Assembly (NCBI RefSeq): GCF_002214185.1
Contig: NZ_CP022161.1
Span: 6,331,486 to 6,395,485, forward strand
DNA from: Streptomyces capitiformicae
GTDB lineage: Bacteria; Actinomycetota; Actinomycetes; Streptomycetales; Streptomycetaceae
Direction: 5' to 3'
DNA: 64,000 nucleotides
The notes below the pieces were generated by a model. It was not told where the DNA came from, made no database searches, and saw only the letters and a program-made list of their open reading frames with translations. The position numbers and the translations under genes are program-made. Positions within the stretch are counted from its first letter, which is position 1. Every line of letters starts with the position of its first letter. Below are positions 24,545 through 33,607 of the stretch, piece after piece.

Positions 24545-25497
24545 ACAAGGGGTTGGTGAGGCTCCGGCCCGGACTCCGGCAGCGAACGGGCCGCCCTCCG
24601 CAGATGTTCGGCGAGTGCCTCGACGGCCGGTGCCGAGGGGGAGGTGCGGGCGTTCGTGCCCCAGGCCAGCAGGTGGTGCCGGCGGGCCCAGGAGTCCTGC
24701 AGGGCGCATATGTCGAGGGTCTGCCGGTCGGGGCCGGGGTCGAGGGCGCGGCGCGGAACGACGGCGAGCCCGACGCCGGCGGCCGCGAGGGCGACGAGGG
24801 TGCCGAGGTCGGCGACGGTGGTGCGGTAGCGCGGCGCCGGGGCGTGCGGCCCGATGTGCTTCTCGATGTGCTTCTCGATCCAGCGGCGCAGCGACGACGC
24901 GGCGTCGAGTCCGACGAGGGGATGCTCGGCGGCCTCGCCGTACGTCAGCGCCGTGCGCCCGGCGAGAATCCCGCCGACCTGGCCGATGACGACGAGGGAG
25001 TCGTCGCCGAGGGGTTCCATGACGAGGCCCCGGTCGCGGGCCTCGTTGTCGACGACGACCCCGAGATCCGCCTCGCCCGCCACGAGCATCCGCACCGTCC
25101 GCGGGGTGCGGCTCTCGGCGACGGTGACATCGACGTCCGGGTGGGCCCGCAGGAACGAGAGCAGAGCTCTCGGCACCAGCCGGTGCATGGCGGAGCCGCC
25201 GCCCAGCAGGGTGAGGGGGGCGGTCCGGGGCCGGGCGTAGCTCGCGACGGCGCTTTCGAGGCGGGCCGTCCGGTCGAGCACCTCGCGCGCGTGCCGGGCC
25301 AGCGCGGTCCCCGCCGGTGTGGGGCGCACTCCCCGCCGGCCCCGGATCAACAGAGCCACTCCGGCGTGATGTTCGAGCGCGCGCACCCTGGCGCTGGCCG
25401 AGGGCAGGCTCAGATGCATCCGGCGGGCGCCCGCCGTGATCGACCCCTCGGTCACGATGCCGAGGAAGAGCCGCAGATCGTCGAGGTCGTAGCGCAC
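24541..25497 (-). CDS. LysR-family transcriptional regulator
   Basis: 318 aa from a GTG at 25497; another in-frame GTG at 25506 is possible, and no strong ribosome-binding site decides between them. Seen: N-terminal winged HTH (DDLRLFLGIVTEGSITAGAR then LHLSLPSASARVRALEHHAG-like recognition helix), and a C-terminal LysR substrate-binding domain (LTLLGGGSAMHRLVPRALLS, HPDVDVTVAESRTP, EADLGVVVDNEARDRGL, AAAGVGLAVVPRRAL). It diverges from the periplasmic-binding-like gene at 25592 with about 95 bp between starts, so regulation of that gene is the natural expectation for a LysR protein. Confidence 0.9.
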   Translation of the reverse strand: MRYDLDDLRLFLGIVTEGSITAGARRMHLSLPSASARVRALEHHAGVALLIRGRRGVRPTPAGTALARHAREVLDRTARLESAVASYARPRTAPLTLLGGGSAMHRLVPRALLSFLRAHPDVDVTVAESRTPRTVRMLVAGEADLGVVVDNEARDRGLVMEPLGDDSLVVIGQVGGILAGRTALTYGEAAEHPLVGLDAASSLRRWIEKHIEKHIGPHAPAPRYRTTVADLGTLVALAAAGVGLAVVPRRALDPGPDRQTLDICALQDSWARRHHLLAWGTNARTSPSAPAVEALAEHLRRAARSLPESGPEPHQPLV

Positions 25498-25591
25498 CCG
25501 CGCCACTCTAGAACCGGGCCCGGGCCCGGCCCAGTGCCGTTGGGTAGGCTGCACATCCGGATGATCTTGGCTTGCCGAGGTGACTGCACGC

Positions 25592-26740
25592 ATGAATACG
25601 CCCTCATCGCCCTCATCGCCCTCACTGTCCTCACCGTCCTCATCGCCACCTGGAGCGGAGCGGACTGACGGATCATCCGTCCGGATCGGCGTCCTCGTTC
25701 CGCTGACTCGGCCCGGCTGGGCCGAGGCGGGCCACCACCTGCTCGCTGGACTCGAACTGGCCGTCAGGGAAGTCAATGAGGCCGGCGGGATCGGCGGAAG
25801 ACCGCTCGAGCTGGTGGTCCGGGACACCGCGGCTGATCCGCAGCGGGCCGCGGCGGCCGTGGATGAACTGGCTCGCCTGGGCGTGGCCGCCTTGACGGGG
25901 GAGTATCACAGCGTCGTCGCTCGCGCCGCCGCTGTCCGGGCCGACGCCCTCGGCCTGCCGTTCCTCTGCTCGTCGGCGGTTCTCGACACGCTCACCGAGG
26001 AGCCGACGGAATGGGTCGCGCGCCTCTCCCCGCCGCAGTCCCGCGGCTGGCAGCTCTACGCGGACTTCCTCCTCGGCGCGGGCCACAGCCGAATCGCCAT
26101 AGCAGCCCAGCCGAGTGTCTACTGGGCGTCAGGGGTCCGCGTCCTTCGGGACCACCTCGCTCCACGCGGCGGCACCGTCATCGAACTCGACACGCGCGCG
26201 CTCACCCCCACCGCCGTCTGCGACGAACTCGTCGACAACCGTGCGACAGCCCTCCTTCTCCTGGTCGGCCACCCGGAGCCGGCGGTGTCGATCGTCAAGG
26301 CCGTCCGCCGCGATCGGCGCCTCGCCGCGATCATGATCGGTGCTCCGGCCGGGCAACCGGAGTTCGCCGAATGGGGGACGCTGCTGGGCGACGACGGCAC
26401 CGCGATCCCGTTCCTGCGCTACCTGCCCGAGCGCCTCAGCCCCCTCGGTGCACGAGTCGAGACGGCCCTGCGCGAGCGGCTGGCCGAAGCGCCCTCCTTC
26501 GTCGCCTTCGAGGGCTACGACACGGTCGCCGTCCTCGCCGATGTGCTGCGTTCTCACGGCACGGACCGGGCACGCATCGCCGAATCCTGGCCGCGCGTCG
26601 CAGTCGAAGGCACCCGCGGCCGGATCCACTTCTCCCGCACGCCGGGCATCAGCGTCTGGCAATGGGTCTGGCCACCCATCCAGGTCGTTGATCGAGATCC
26701 GGCGGAACCCGACCGCTTCCGGATCCTTCACGCCGGCTGA
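25592..26740 (+). CDS. Leu/Ile/Val-binding-protein-like (Peripla_BP_6) protein without signal peptide
   Basis: 382 aa from an ATG at 25592, about 11 nt after GAGG; a GTG at 25580 would add four residues. Seen: an N-terminal Ser/Pro low-complexity stretch, then a type-I periplasmic-binding fold: VRIGVLVPLTRPGWAEAGHH, LAVREVNEAGGIGGRPLELV, DTAADPQRAAAAVDELARLG, VAALTGEYHSVVA, AFEGYDTVAVLADVLRSHG and HFSRTPGISVWQWVWPP. There is neither a signal peptide nor a lipobox, and no ABC transporter genes are adjacent. It may therefore be a cytoplasmic ligand sensor rather than a transporter subunit. It is divergent from a LysR gene. Confidence 0.8.
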   Translation: MNTPSSPSSPSLSSPSSSPPGAERTDGSSVRIGVLVPLTRPGWAEAGHHLLAGLELAVREVNEAGGIGGRPLELVVRDTAADPQRAAAAVDELARLGVAALTGEYHSVVARAAAVRADALGLPFLCSSAVLDTLTEEPTEWVARLSPPQSRGWQLYADFLLGAGHSRIAIAAQPSVYWASGVRVLRDHLAPRGGTVIELDTRALTPTAVCDELVDNRATALLLLVGHPEPAVSIVKAVRRDRRLAAIMIGAPAGQPEFAEWGTLLGDDGTAIPFLRYLPERLSPLGARVETALRERLAEAPSFVAFEGYDTVAVLADVLRSHGTDRARIAESWPRVAVEGTRGRIHFSRTPGISVWQWVWPPIQVVDRDPAEPDRFRILHAG

Positions 26741-26774
26741 GAGAGCACGGAGACCCGACCACCTGCGGCACCCC

Positions 26775-26833
26775 CGGCCCCAGCCCCAGCCCCAGCCTTA
26801 GGCACAGCCTTAGGCACAGCCTCAGGCTCGGTA
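26775..26833. repeat. Short tandem repeats between genes
   Basis: CCCCAGC repeated three times followed by CTTAGGCACAGC twice and a degenerate third copy. They lie between the binding-protein-like gene and the TauE gene; no function seen. Confidence 0.6.
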
Positions 26834-26882
26834 CGTGAATCGCGCATTGTGGAGCCCGCACCCGCGAGGCGATGCTCGACCG

Positions 26883-27653
26883 GTGTCCGAGTTGCTGCTC
26901 GTTCTGCTGGCCGGGGTCGGTGCCGGGGTGTTGAACGCCGCCGGCGGTGGCGGCACGTTCGTGGCACTGCCCGCCCTCGTCGCGGTGGGCCTGCCCCCGG
27001 TGACGGCGAACGCGGCCTCGACCATCGCCCTCGTACCCAGCTCGGTGGTCGGCGCCTGGGTCTGCCGACGCGAGATCCCGCAGGTCGGAACGGTCTCCGC
27101 GACGGCGTTGAGCACCACCAGCGCGCTCGGCGGCGCACTGGGCGCCGGCCTCCTGCTCGCCCTTCCCTCGACCACCTTCGACGCCGCCGTACCCTGGCTC
27201 CTGGCCTTCGCCACGCTCGTCCTCGCCTTCGGGCGCCGGGCCTCGGCCACGCTCGCCCGGCAAGCGAACCGACAGCACGCCCTCGGTCCGAAAGCCCTCC
27301 TGCTCAGCCAATTCCTGCTCTCCGTCTACGGCGGATACTTCGGCGGAGCCGTAGGCATCCTGATGCTCGCCCTGTGGGGCCTCACCCTCGGCCTCGACCC
27401 CGCGACCGCCAACCCGATGCGCATCGTCCAGGTCGCGGCGGCCTACCTCAGCGCGAGCGCCCTCTTACTCCTCGCCTCGGACGCCCTGGCCACCCCCCTG
27501 TTCCTGACCACGATGCTGACCGGCGCCCTGGCCGGCGGCTACCTGGGCGCCCACCTCGCCCTGCGCCTCCCGGCCCGGGCCCTGCGCACCATCGTCCTGA
27601 CCACAGCGGTGACGATGACCGTCCTGTACTTCCTGCGCGCCCTGGACGGCTGA
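26883..27653 (+). CDS. TauE/SafE-family membrane exporter
   Basis: 256 aa from a GTG at 26883; an upstream GTG at 26835 adds a polar leader without family sequence. Seen: the family's first helix VSELLLVLLAGVGAGVLNAA with the GGGGTFVALPALVAVGLPP loop, about eight hydrophobic helices and the mirrored second-half motif YGGYFGGAVGILMLALWGL. Known: TauE/SafE proteins export small anions such as sulfite, sulfoacetate or other organosulfur compounds. The substrate here is unknown. The stop is separated by one base from the start of the next gene, so the two are probably co-translated. Confidence 0.9.
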   Translation: MSELLLVLLAGVGAGVLNAAGGGGTFVALPALVAVGLPPVTANAASTIALVPSSVVGAWVCRREIPQVGTVSATALSTTSALGGALGAGLLLALPSTTFDAAVPWLLAFATLVLAFGRRASATLARQANRQHALGPKALLLSQFLLSVYGGYFGGAVGILMLALWGLTLGLDPATANPMRIVQVAAAYLSASALLLLASDALATPLFLTTMLTGALAGGYLGAHLALRLPARALRTIVLTTAVTMTVLYFLRALDG

Positions 27654-27654
27654 C

Positions 27655-28197
27655 ATGACGGCCACCGGCGACGAGTGCCATGAAGACCATGGGGACGATG
27701 ATGACGGCACCGGCGTCCCGTACACGGACACATCGCAGGCCAGGCTGGTGATGGCCTACGAGGCGTACGAACTGGCCGAGCTCGCCCGCGCCGCCGTCCC
27801 GGTCGGCGAGCACGAGCTGAGGCCGGACGGCACGACCGGCGCCCCCGGCTCCGTGCTGGCCGATGCCGACCGGATACTCACTGCCGCACACCGGTTCCTG
27901 GAAGCCGCCGTCGTGTACGAGCGACTGGGCGGCGCCGACTGGCGACTCATCGGCGCGCTCCTGAACCTGCCCCCGCAGACCGCGCGCGACCGATTCGCGA
28001 CGGCCGTCGACCGCGCTCCGGGCGAGGCGAGGTGGTGGCAGACCCATGTGGCACGGCACCCCCGGGACGCCGCGCTCGACCTCGACGACTGGGTGCTGCG
28101 CCACGAGGACGGCGACGGCGCGGACCTCGGCACCGCGCCGGTCTCGGGCGGACTGGTGCACGGGAACCCCCGCCGACGTGACGGGGATTCACCGTGA
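27655..28197 (+). CDS. Hypothetical protein with helix-turn-helix-like segment
   Basis: 180 aa starting one base after the TauE stop. Seen: an acidic N-terminus (DHGDDDDGTG), a helical body (ARLVMAYEAYELAELARAAV, LADADRILTAAHRFLEAAVV YERL) and a segment WRLIGALLNLPPQTARDRFA that resembles a sigma-region-4 or HTH motif (decision to bind then recognition helix). No enzyme motifs. A DNA-binding role is only a suggestion. Its stop faces the stop of the kinase gene at 28214. Confidence 0.7.
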   Translation: MTATGDECHEDHGDDDDGTGVPYTDTSQARLVMAYEAYELAELARAAVPVGEHELRPDGTTGAPGSVLADADRILTAAHRFLEAAVVYERLGGADWRLIGALLNLPPQTARDRFATAVDRAPGEARWWQTHVARHPRDAALDLDDWVLRHEDGDGADLGTAPVSGGLVHGNPRRRDGDSP

Positions 28198-28213
28198 GCG
28201 GCGTGCACGCCTC

Positions 28214-30469
28214 TCAGCGACCGGTCGCCAGCAGTTTCACGTATCTGCGGGTGCCCAGGGTGCGTCGGGTCTCCGCTCGCGCCGTCGCAAGGTCGGTCCT
28301 CACCCGCGCCAGCTCCGCCTCGGAGCCCGCCAACCGCTTCTGACGTTGGATCAGTTCGGCCCGCTGCCGCTGGCTCTCCACACCCCTCCGCTGCCGCTCG
28401 GCGGTGAGCCGCTGCCGCTCGTCGGCTATACGGTTCTTCAGGGCGTCGCGGCTCCGCTGGGCGCCGGTCTCGATCTGCTTCAGCTCGTCGTTCAGCTGGT
28501 TCCGGAGGGTGGCCATCTCGATCTGGATGTTCGCCATGACCGGTGGCGGCACCTTGGTCGGTGCGGTGGCCCGGGCGCGCTGCTCCAGGCCCCGGCGCCA
28601 GGACTCCAGCGTGTTGGCCCTGGCCTCGCCGATGCCCGGCACGCGGATCCACTGGCCGCTGGTGCCGACCAGGTAGGCGCCCCCTTGCTGGGCGAACGCC
28701 ACGCCCGTGAAGTCGGCGGCGGTACGGATCCCCGCGTCCATCAGGGCCCGGACCATCTTGTCGCCCATGTTGGTGAGCTTGCGCGCCTCCTGGATCGAGG
28801 TCCTGCGCAGCCTCTCCTGGATGTGTGTCCGGACCGCGGGCGCCAGCGCGTCGGCGATCCGGCGCGCCTCCTTGGTGGCCAGTTCCGTCAGCTGTTTCTG
28901 GATCCGGCCGGTACTGCGGTTCAGGTCCACGGTGATGCGGGCCTGGCCGTCCTTGAGTTCGGTGGTCAGCGCCTGGAGGCGTTTGTCCGAGGCGGCGTTG
29001 TTCTTGGCGACCGACTCGTCCAGCTTGCGGATGTCCTTCTCCAGGCGCTGGTGGGCCGTGGACGGATTCTTCAACTCGCGTGCGCGCAGGCGGAGTTCGC
29101 GTACGCGTGCCTTTGCGTCACGGCACTCGGGGCGCAGCCGTCGGCCGAGGCCGATCGCGGCCCCGGACACGGCGAGTGCGATCCCCTGCGTCAGGGGCAG
29201 GTAGCCGTAGGGCTGGACGGCGGCCAGCGCGAGGGCGCCGGGGGCCGCGTTGCCGAGCAGGGCGGAGGCCGCCACGACCAGGTCACCCGCGCGCCGCCGG
29301 CCGAAGCCAGGGGCGGGCTGCCCGGCGGGGCCCGGGCCGGCCTGTGCTGCTGTACCCCCGGCGGCCGCCGCCGGAATGTGTCCCGCCATCCAGGCCGGTA
29401 CACCCTGCTGGAGTGGGCCGGAGGTGGTCGGCGGCGCGGTCGCCGCCGACCGGCTCCCGCCCTTGGCGGTGCCCCAGGCCGTGGCCTTGCCCTTGCCCTT
29501 GCCCGATGCCGAGCGCTGCTTGGGGAGCGCCACGGCGTCCGGCGTCAGGGCGGGCAGCGCGGAGCACGGCTTCCCGAGGAGGTTCCTGACCCGGGTGGCC
29601 ACGGCTCGGATCCGTTCGTCCGGGTGGCCGAGCAGCATCGGCCAGGCCAGGGACATGGCCGGTTCGGTGAAGTCGGCCTCGGAGAGGATCAGGAACTCGC
29701 CCTGCGGATCGTGGAGTTGGGTCCAGAGTCCGGGGTCCGCGGCGACGGCGAGCAGGGAGAGCTGGATGACCCAGGCGGAGAAGCGGTCCATCGCGGGGCC
29801 GAAGTCGGCGGCCGTGCGGGACGGGGACTGGTAGTTGCGGTGGCCGTTCTCGGTGGCCTTCTCGCCCTTGAGGGCCGGGACGTACATCCCGTCGTAGTCG
29901 ACGAGGTGAAGCGTTCCGTCGGACGCCACCAGGATGTTGCCGTGCTGGAGGTCTCCGTGAGCGATGCCGACCTTGTCGAGATCGGCCACCAGAGCCAGGA
30001 ACCGGTCGGCCAGGGCCTGGACGGCGGCCGTGTCGGTGCGGTTGCGGTCCAGCCAGGTGAGGAGGTCGGTGCCCTGGACCCAGGCCATCTTGACCACGGG
30101 GTACCACTCCCCCGCGACCAGCACGCCCTCGTCCAGGAACTCGAAGCCCACCGACCACGTATGTGACAGGGCGCCGAGGGCGGAGCTGATGGCCGCGTAC
30201 CGCCTGGTGAGGGACGTGCTGTCCCTGGTGAAGCACTTGAGGGCGTACCGCTGTCCGTCCGGGGCGGTGACCGAGAAGACGCTGGCGAAGTTGCCGGAGA
30301 TCGCCTTCGGGCCCAGTACGGGGGTCTGCTGGACGGTGCCGTGCTTGAGGCCGGGGTCGCGGAAGCAGACCTCGGGATGCTGCAGGGCCTCCGCGTAGTT
30401 GGCGCCCGTCGGGAACTTTCTGACCGCTCCGGATCCGGCGGCGGGTCCGCCGCCGTGGGAGACCGCCAT
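28214..30469 (-). CDS. Protein kinase-like protein with coiled coil and helix-hairpin-helix domain (TerY-P-type kinase)
   Basis: 751 aa; the ATG at 30469 shares one base with the PP2C stop (TGATG). Seen, in order: a divergent kinase domain (residues about 45-290) with a glycine-poor loop (ISGNFASVFSV), Lys78 (YALKCF), catalytic loop HGDLQHGN (161-168, HGD instead of HRD) and DYDG (181-184, instead of DFG); a Gly/Pro linker; two membrane-like helices (about 383-432); a long coiled coil; a helix-hairpin-helix block (MVRALMDAGIRTAADF and VPGIGEARANTLESW); and a C-terminal Arg/Gln-rich coil. All catalytic residues appear present. Together with PP2C and VWA genes in one operon it resembles the TerY-phosphorylation triad. 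Its substrates are unknown. Confidence 0.85.
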   Translation of the reverse strand: MAVSHGGGPAAGSGAVRKFPTGANYAEALQHPEVCFRDPGLKHGTVQQTPVLGPKAISGNFASVFSVTAPDGQRYALKCFTRDSTSLTRRYAAISSALGALSHTWSVGFEFLDEGVLVAGEWYPVVKMAWVQGTDLLTWLDRNRTDTAAVQALADRFLALVADLDKVGIAHGDLQHGNILVASDGTLHLVDYDGMYVPALKGEKATENGHRNYQSPSRTAADFGPAMDRFSAWVIQLSLLAVAADPGLWTQLHDPQGEFLILSEADFTEPAMSLAWPMLLGHPDERIRAVATRVRNLLGKPCSALPALTPDAVALPKQRSASGKGKGKATAWGTAKGGSRSAATAPPTTSGPLQQGVPAWMAGHIPAAAAGGTAAQAGPGPAGQPAPGFGRRRAGDLVVAASALLGNAAPGALALAAVQPYGYLPLTQGIALAVSGAAIGLGRRLRPECRDAKARVRELRLRARELKNPSTAHQRLEKDIRKLDESVAKNNAASDKRLQALTTELKDGQARITVDLNRSTGRIQKQLTELATKEARRIADALAPAVRTHIQERLRRTSIQEARKLTNMGDKMVRALMDAGIRTAADFTGVAFAQQGGAYLVGTSGQWIRVPGIGEARANTLESWRRGLEQRARATAPTKVPPPVMANIQIEMATLRNQLNDELKQIETGAQRSRDALKNRIADERQRLTAERQRRGVESQRQRAELIQRQKRLAGSEAELARVRTDLATARAETRRTLGTRRYVKLLATGR

Positions 30470-31323
30470 CACCCCTCCGCTCTCACCCTCATCCGGATGA
30501 GCGTCACGTCGTCGTTTCGCATGCGGGACCGCGCCCGCTGGTCGTTCACCCACTCCTCGAAGGACTCCTCGCCGAGTTCGGCGAGTTCGGCCAACAGCAT
30601 TCCGGGAGCAGGAAGTTCGGGGCGCGGTGACAGCAGCCAGGCGGCCAGCGCGTCGGTGGCGAGGAGGAGTTCGTCGCCGGGGAGCAGCGTGCCGTGGGCG
30701 ACCCTCACCCGCTCGGCGACCAGTGCCACGTCATGGTTGCGGCTGCCGAGGAGCTGCGGGGTGATGCCGAAGTCGTCCAGGTCGTTGATCGGGAAGGCTC
30801 CGTGGACCTGGCCGTCCCGCAGGTGGAAGAGGCAGCTGTCGCCGAGGGCGAAGGCATACCAGTCCCAGCTCACCTCACCGCTCTCCGCCACGGACGACCG
30901 GAGTTCGACGCCCAGTACGGTGGCGAAGGCCCCTTTCTCCAGGCCGGGCTGCTCGTACCAGGTGATCGGCCTGCCCCGCTCGGCCCGGTCGGCCTGGTAC
31001 CACGTCAGGAAGGCGTCCCAGCGGTCCGCCGAACGGGAGATGAGGTCACCGACGAAGCCGCCGAGGTCCTGCCACCAGTCACCGGCCAGGCACATGGACT
31101 CGACGACGTCGTTGACCAGCCGTTCGGCCCAGGCGCCGGCGAGCAGGCTCTCCGAGGCGCCGTCCGACACGGCCGCGTACAGCGAGGTGACGGCCCGCCC
31201 CTCGCCGTCGACGCGCGGATCACCGGGCCAGATGTGCCCGGCGTCCTCGCACTCCTCGCGCAGGCTGCCCGCCTTGGGCACCCGCAGCAGCTGCCGGTCC
31301 GGCAGCACCGGGAGGTCCCCCAT
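30469..31323 (-). CDS. PP2C-family serine/threonine phosphatase-like protein
   Basis: 284 aa, ATG at 31323, two bases after the VWA stop. Seen: AAVSDGASESLLAGAWAERL (metal-binding D-G of PP2C motif 2, with SDGAS in place of DGMGG), GAFATVLGVELR, WYAFALGDSCLFHLRDGQVH (GDS motif), DELLLATDALAAWL (late Asp metal ligand) and a C-terminal NDDVTLIRMRV, which is the PP2C DD/ND motif. The N-terminus carries cysteine-poor extra sequence (PDRQLLRVPKAGSLREECED). Known: in kinase-phosphatase-VWA triads the PP2C reverses the kinase's modification. It is tightly coupled to both neighbours. Confidence 0.85.
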   Translation of the reverse strand: MGDLPVLPDRQLLRVPKAGSLREECEDAGHIWPGDPRVDGEGRAVTSLYAAVSDGASESLLAGAWAERLVNDVVESMCLAGDWWQDLGGFVGDLISRSADRWDAFLTWYQADRAERGRPITWYEQPGLEKGAFATVLGVELRSSVAESGEVSWDWYAFALGDSCLFHLRDGQVHGAFPINDLDDFGITPQLLGSRNHDVALVAERVRVAHGTLLPGDELLLATDALAAWLLSPRPELPAPGMLLAELAELGEESFEEWVNDQRARSRMRNDDVTLIRMRVRAEG

Positions 31324-31325
31324 GG

Positions 31326-32243
31326 TCAGCGCAGCTCCGTCGCGCGGGTGCCGATGTCCAGGAACTCCACGATGTTGACGATGTCGGCGTTGTAGACGAA
31401 GCCCCGGGTCGTCTCGCTGACCCGGTGGCCCTGCGAGGCCGCGTAGGAGCGCATGTGGCTGGGCAGCACACTCGACATCTGGAACAGCAGGCGCGCGTAC
31501 GTGTCCGGCAGTCCCTCCTCGCTGTCCGGGAAGGTGACCGGGGTGCCGCCGCTGCCCGAGACATGGAGGTTGAACAGGAGCACCGCGCCGTCGGCCGTGG
31601 CGTGCGAGGCGAGGCCGATGGCCGCGCTGGTCGGGTCGCCGTCGGTGGACTCGCCGTCGGTGAGGTTGAGGACGATCGGCGGGAAGCCCCCGGGGTGCGC
31701 CTCGACCCAGTTCGCGACCAGCGAGTCCGCGTAACCGAGTGCCCGCGTCATGGGCGTACCGCCGTTGGTCACCGGGTCCATCCACACCGGGAACTGCACG
31801 GCCGTCTCGACCAGACCGCCGGCGCCGTCCGGCACCTTCTTCGTACGGCTCTCCACCCGGGCCGGGTTGTTCGCGACCTCGCTCAGTGGAACGAGGTCGC
31901 GGCCGGCCAACGCTCCCTGGAAGGCGGAGCCGACGTGGTTGTGCCCGTATCCGATGACCGCGACATGGAAGTAGTCGCGTACGCCTTCTTCCTTGGCGCA
32001 CTTGACCGACAGCTCGGTCAGCAGCCGGTTGATGGCGTCCGAGACGACCTCGGCGCGCTGTCGCGACACCTCACCGCTGGTCATGGGATCGCTCATCGAG
32101 GCGGACTGATCCACGAGGAAGATGAAGCACCCGGGGTTGGTACGGCTGATCTCTGCGGTGTACGGCAACTGACGCCCCTGAATCCTCTGCGCAAACCGGC
32201 ACGGGGGCAGCCGCAACACACTTGGCCCCCCAAGGGCGGTCAT
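31326..32243 (-). CDS. VWA-domain protein, TerY-like
   Basis: 305 aa. Seen: a VWA domain with an intact MIDAS: DQSASMS (D45, S47, S49), a Thr in TNGGTPMTRALGYADSLV, and Asp in IVLNLTDGEST. The QLPYTAEISRTNPGCFIFLV strand precedes the MIDAS, as in TerY. Known: TerY-like VWA proteins bind divalent metal and act as scaffolds with a PP2C and a kinase. The start is uncertain: ATG 32243 has no visible ribosome-binding site, whereas the GTG at 32219 follows a run of Gs. It is the first gene of the three-gene operon. Confidence 0.88.
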   Translation of the reverse strand: MTALGGPSVLRLPPCRFAQRIQGRQLPYTAEISRTNPGCFIFLVDQSASMSDPMTSGEVSRQRAEVVSDAINRLLTELSVKCAKEEGVRDYFHVAVIGYGHNHVGSAFQGALAGRDLVPLSEVANNPARVESRTKKVPDGAGGLVETAVQFPVWMDPVTNGGTPMTRALGYADSLVANWVEAHPGGFPPIVLNLTDGESTDGDPTSAAIGLASHATADGAVLLFNLHVSGSGGTPVTFPDSEEGLPDTYARLLFQMSSVLPSHMRSYAASQGHRVSETTRGFVYNADIVNIVEFLDIGTRATELR

Positions 32244-32328
32244 GCTATCCGATGACCAGACAGTTCACACGAGTGGCACACTTACCTCTTATTCCTCACC
32301 CGAAGCCCACATCTTCCGCGCCCCCCAC

Positions 32329-33597
32329 TCAAGCCCCCGCCCAGAGCCCGTCCTTCGTCAGCCCCAGCAGCTCGATCGCGTTCCGCCGTACGATCCGGTC
32401 GACCACGTCCGGCTCCAGGTGCCCCATCTGGGCCTCCCCGACCTCGCGGGACTTGGGCCAGGTGGAGTCGGAGTGGGGGTAGTCGGTCTCGTACAGCACG
32501 TTGCCGACACCTATCGCGTCGAGGTTCTTCAGGCCGAACGCGTCGTCGAAGAAGCAGCCGTAGACGTGGTCGGCGAACAACTCGGACGGCGGCCGGTGCA
32601 CCTTGTCGGCGACCCCGCCCCAGCCCCGGTTCTCCTCCCACACCACATCCGCGCGCTCCAGGATGTACGGGATCCAGCCGATCTGCCCCTCGGCGTACAT
32701 GACCTTGAGGTTGGGGAAGCGTTCGAACTTGCCGCTCATCAGCCAGTCGACCATCGAGAAGCAGCAGTTGGCGAAGGTGATGGTGGAGCCGACGGCGGGC
32801 GGGGCGTCGGCCGACGTGGAGGGCATACGGCTGCTGGAGCCGATGTGCATGGCGACGACCGTGCCGGTCTCGTCGCAGGCGGCGAGGAAGGGGTCCCAGT
32901 CGTCGGTGTGGACGGAGGGCAGGCCGAGGTGCGGGGGTATTTCGGAGAAGGCGACCGCCCGGACGCCGCGGGCGGCGTTGCGGCGGACCTCCGCCGCCGC
33001 CAACTCCGCGTCCCAGAGAGGTATGAGGGTGAGGGGGATGAGGCGGCCCCGCGCCGCCGGACCGCACCACTCCTCCACCATCCAGTCGTTGTACGCCCGG
33101 ACGCCCAGCAGCCCGAGTTCGCGGTCGGCGGCCTCGGTGAAGGTCTGGCCGCAGAACCGCGGGAAGGTGGGGAAGCAGAGGGCGGACTGGACATGGTTGA
33201 CGTCCATGTCGGCGAGGCGCTGCGGGACGTCGTACGAGCCGGGGCGCATCTGCTCGTAGGTGATGACCTCCAGTTTGATCTCGTCCCTGCTGTACCCGAC
33301 CGCGGTGTCGAGGCGGGTCAGTGGGCGGTGCAGATCCTCGTAGACCCACCAGTCGCCGATCGGTCCGTCGTCGCCGGGCGCGCCCATGACTGGCTTGAAG
33401 CGGCCGCCGAGAAAGGTCATCTCCTTCAGCGGCGCCCGGACTATGCGGGGGCCGGTGTCCCGGTACTTCTTCGGGAGGCGGTCCTGCCAGACGTTCGGCG
33501 GCTCCACCGTGTGGTCGTCGACGGAGATGATCCTCGGGAAGTCGGGGGCGATCGTGGGTTCCGTGGCGCTCGTCTCCATGGTGTCCATGTGGGTCAC
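32329..33597 (-). CDS. Amidohydrolase-2 family metal-dependent hydrolase
   Basis: 422 aa. Seen: ISVDDHTVEPPNVWQDRLP near the N-terminus (D-x-H metal ligands), FPTFPRFCGQTF, AVAFSEIPPHLGLPSVHTDD, MHIGSSSRMPSTS, FAEGQIGWIPY-like segment (MYAEGQIGWIPYILER) and YETDYPHSDSTWP, the typical late Asp-x-x-His metal site. Known: members include decarboxylases and hydrolases of aromatic or lactone substrates. The operator-like palindrome CTGAC-GGATC-GTCAG lies 11-29 nt upstream of the start, linking this gene to the LLM and SDR genes. Internal in-frame ATGs at 33588 and 33579 are alternative starts. Confidence 0.87.
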   Translation of the reverse strand: MTHMDTMETSATEPTIAPDFPRIISVDDHTVEPPNVWQDRLPKKYRDTGPRIVRAPLKEMTFLGGRFKPVMGAPGDDGPIGDWWVYEDLHRPLTRLDTAVGYSRDEIKLEVITYEQMRPGSYDVPQRLADMDVNHVQSALCFPTFPRFCGQTFTEAADRELGLLGVRAYNDWMVEEWCGPAARGRLIPLTLIPLWDAELAAAEVRRNAARGVRAVAFSEIPPHLGLPSVHTDDWDPFLAACDETGTVVAMHIGSSSRMPSTSADAPPAVGSTITFANCCFSMVDWLMSGKFERFPNLKVMYAEGQIGWIPYILERADVVWEENRGWGGVADKVHRPPSELFADHVYGCFFDDAFGLKNLDAIGVGNVLYETDYPHSDSTWPKSREVGEAQMGHLEPDVVDRIVRRNAIELLGLTKDGLWAGA

Positions 33598-33607
33598 GGT
33601 AGCGCCG

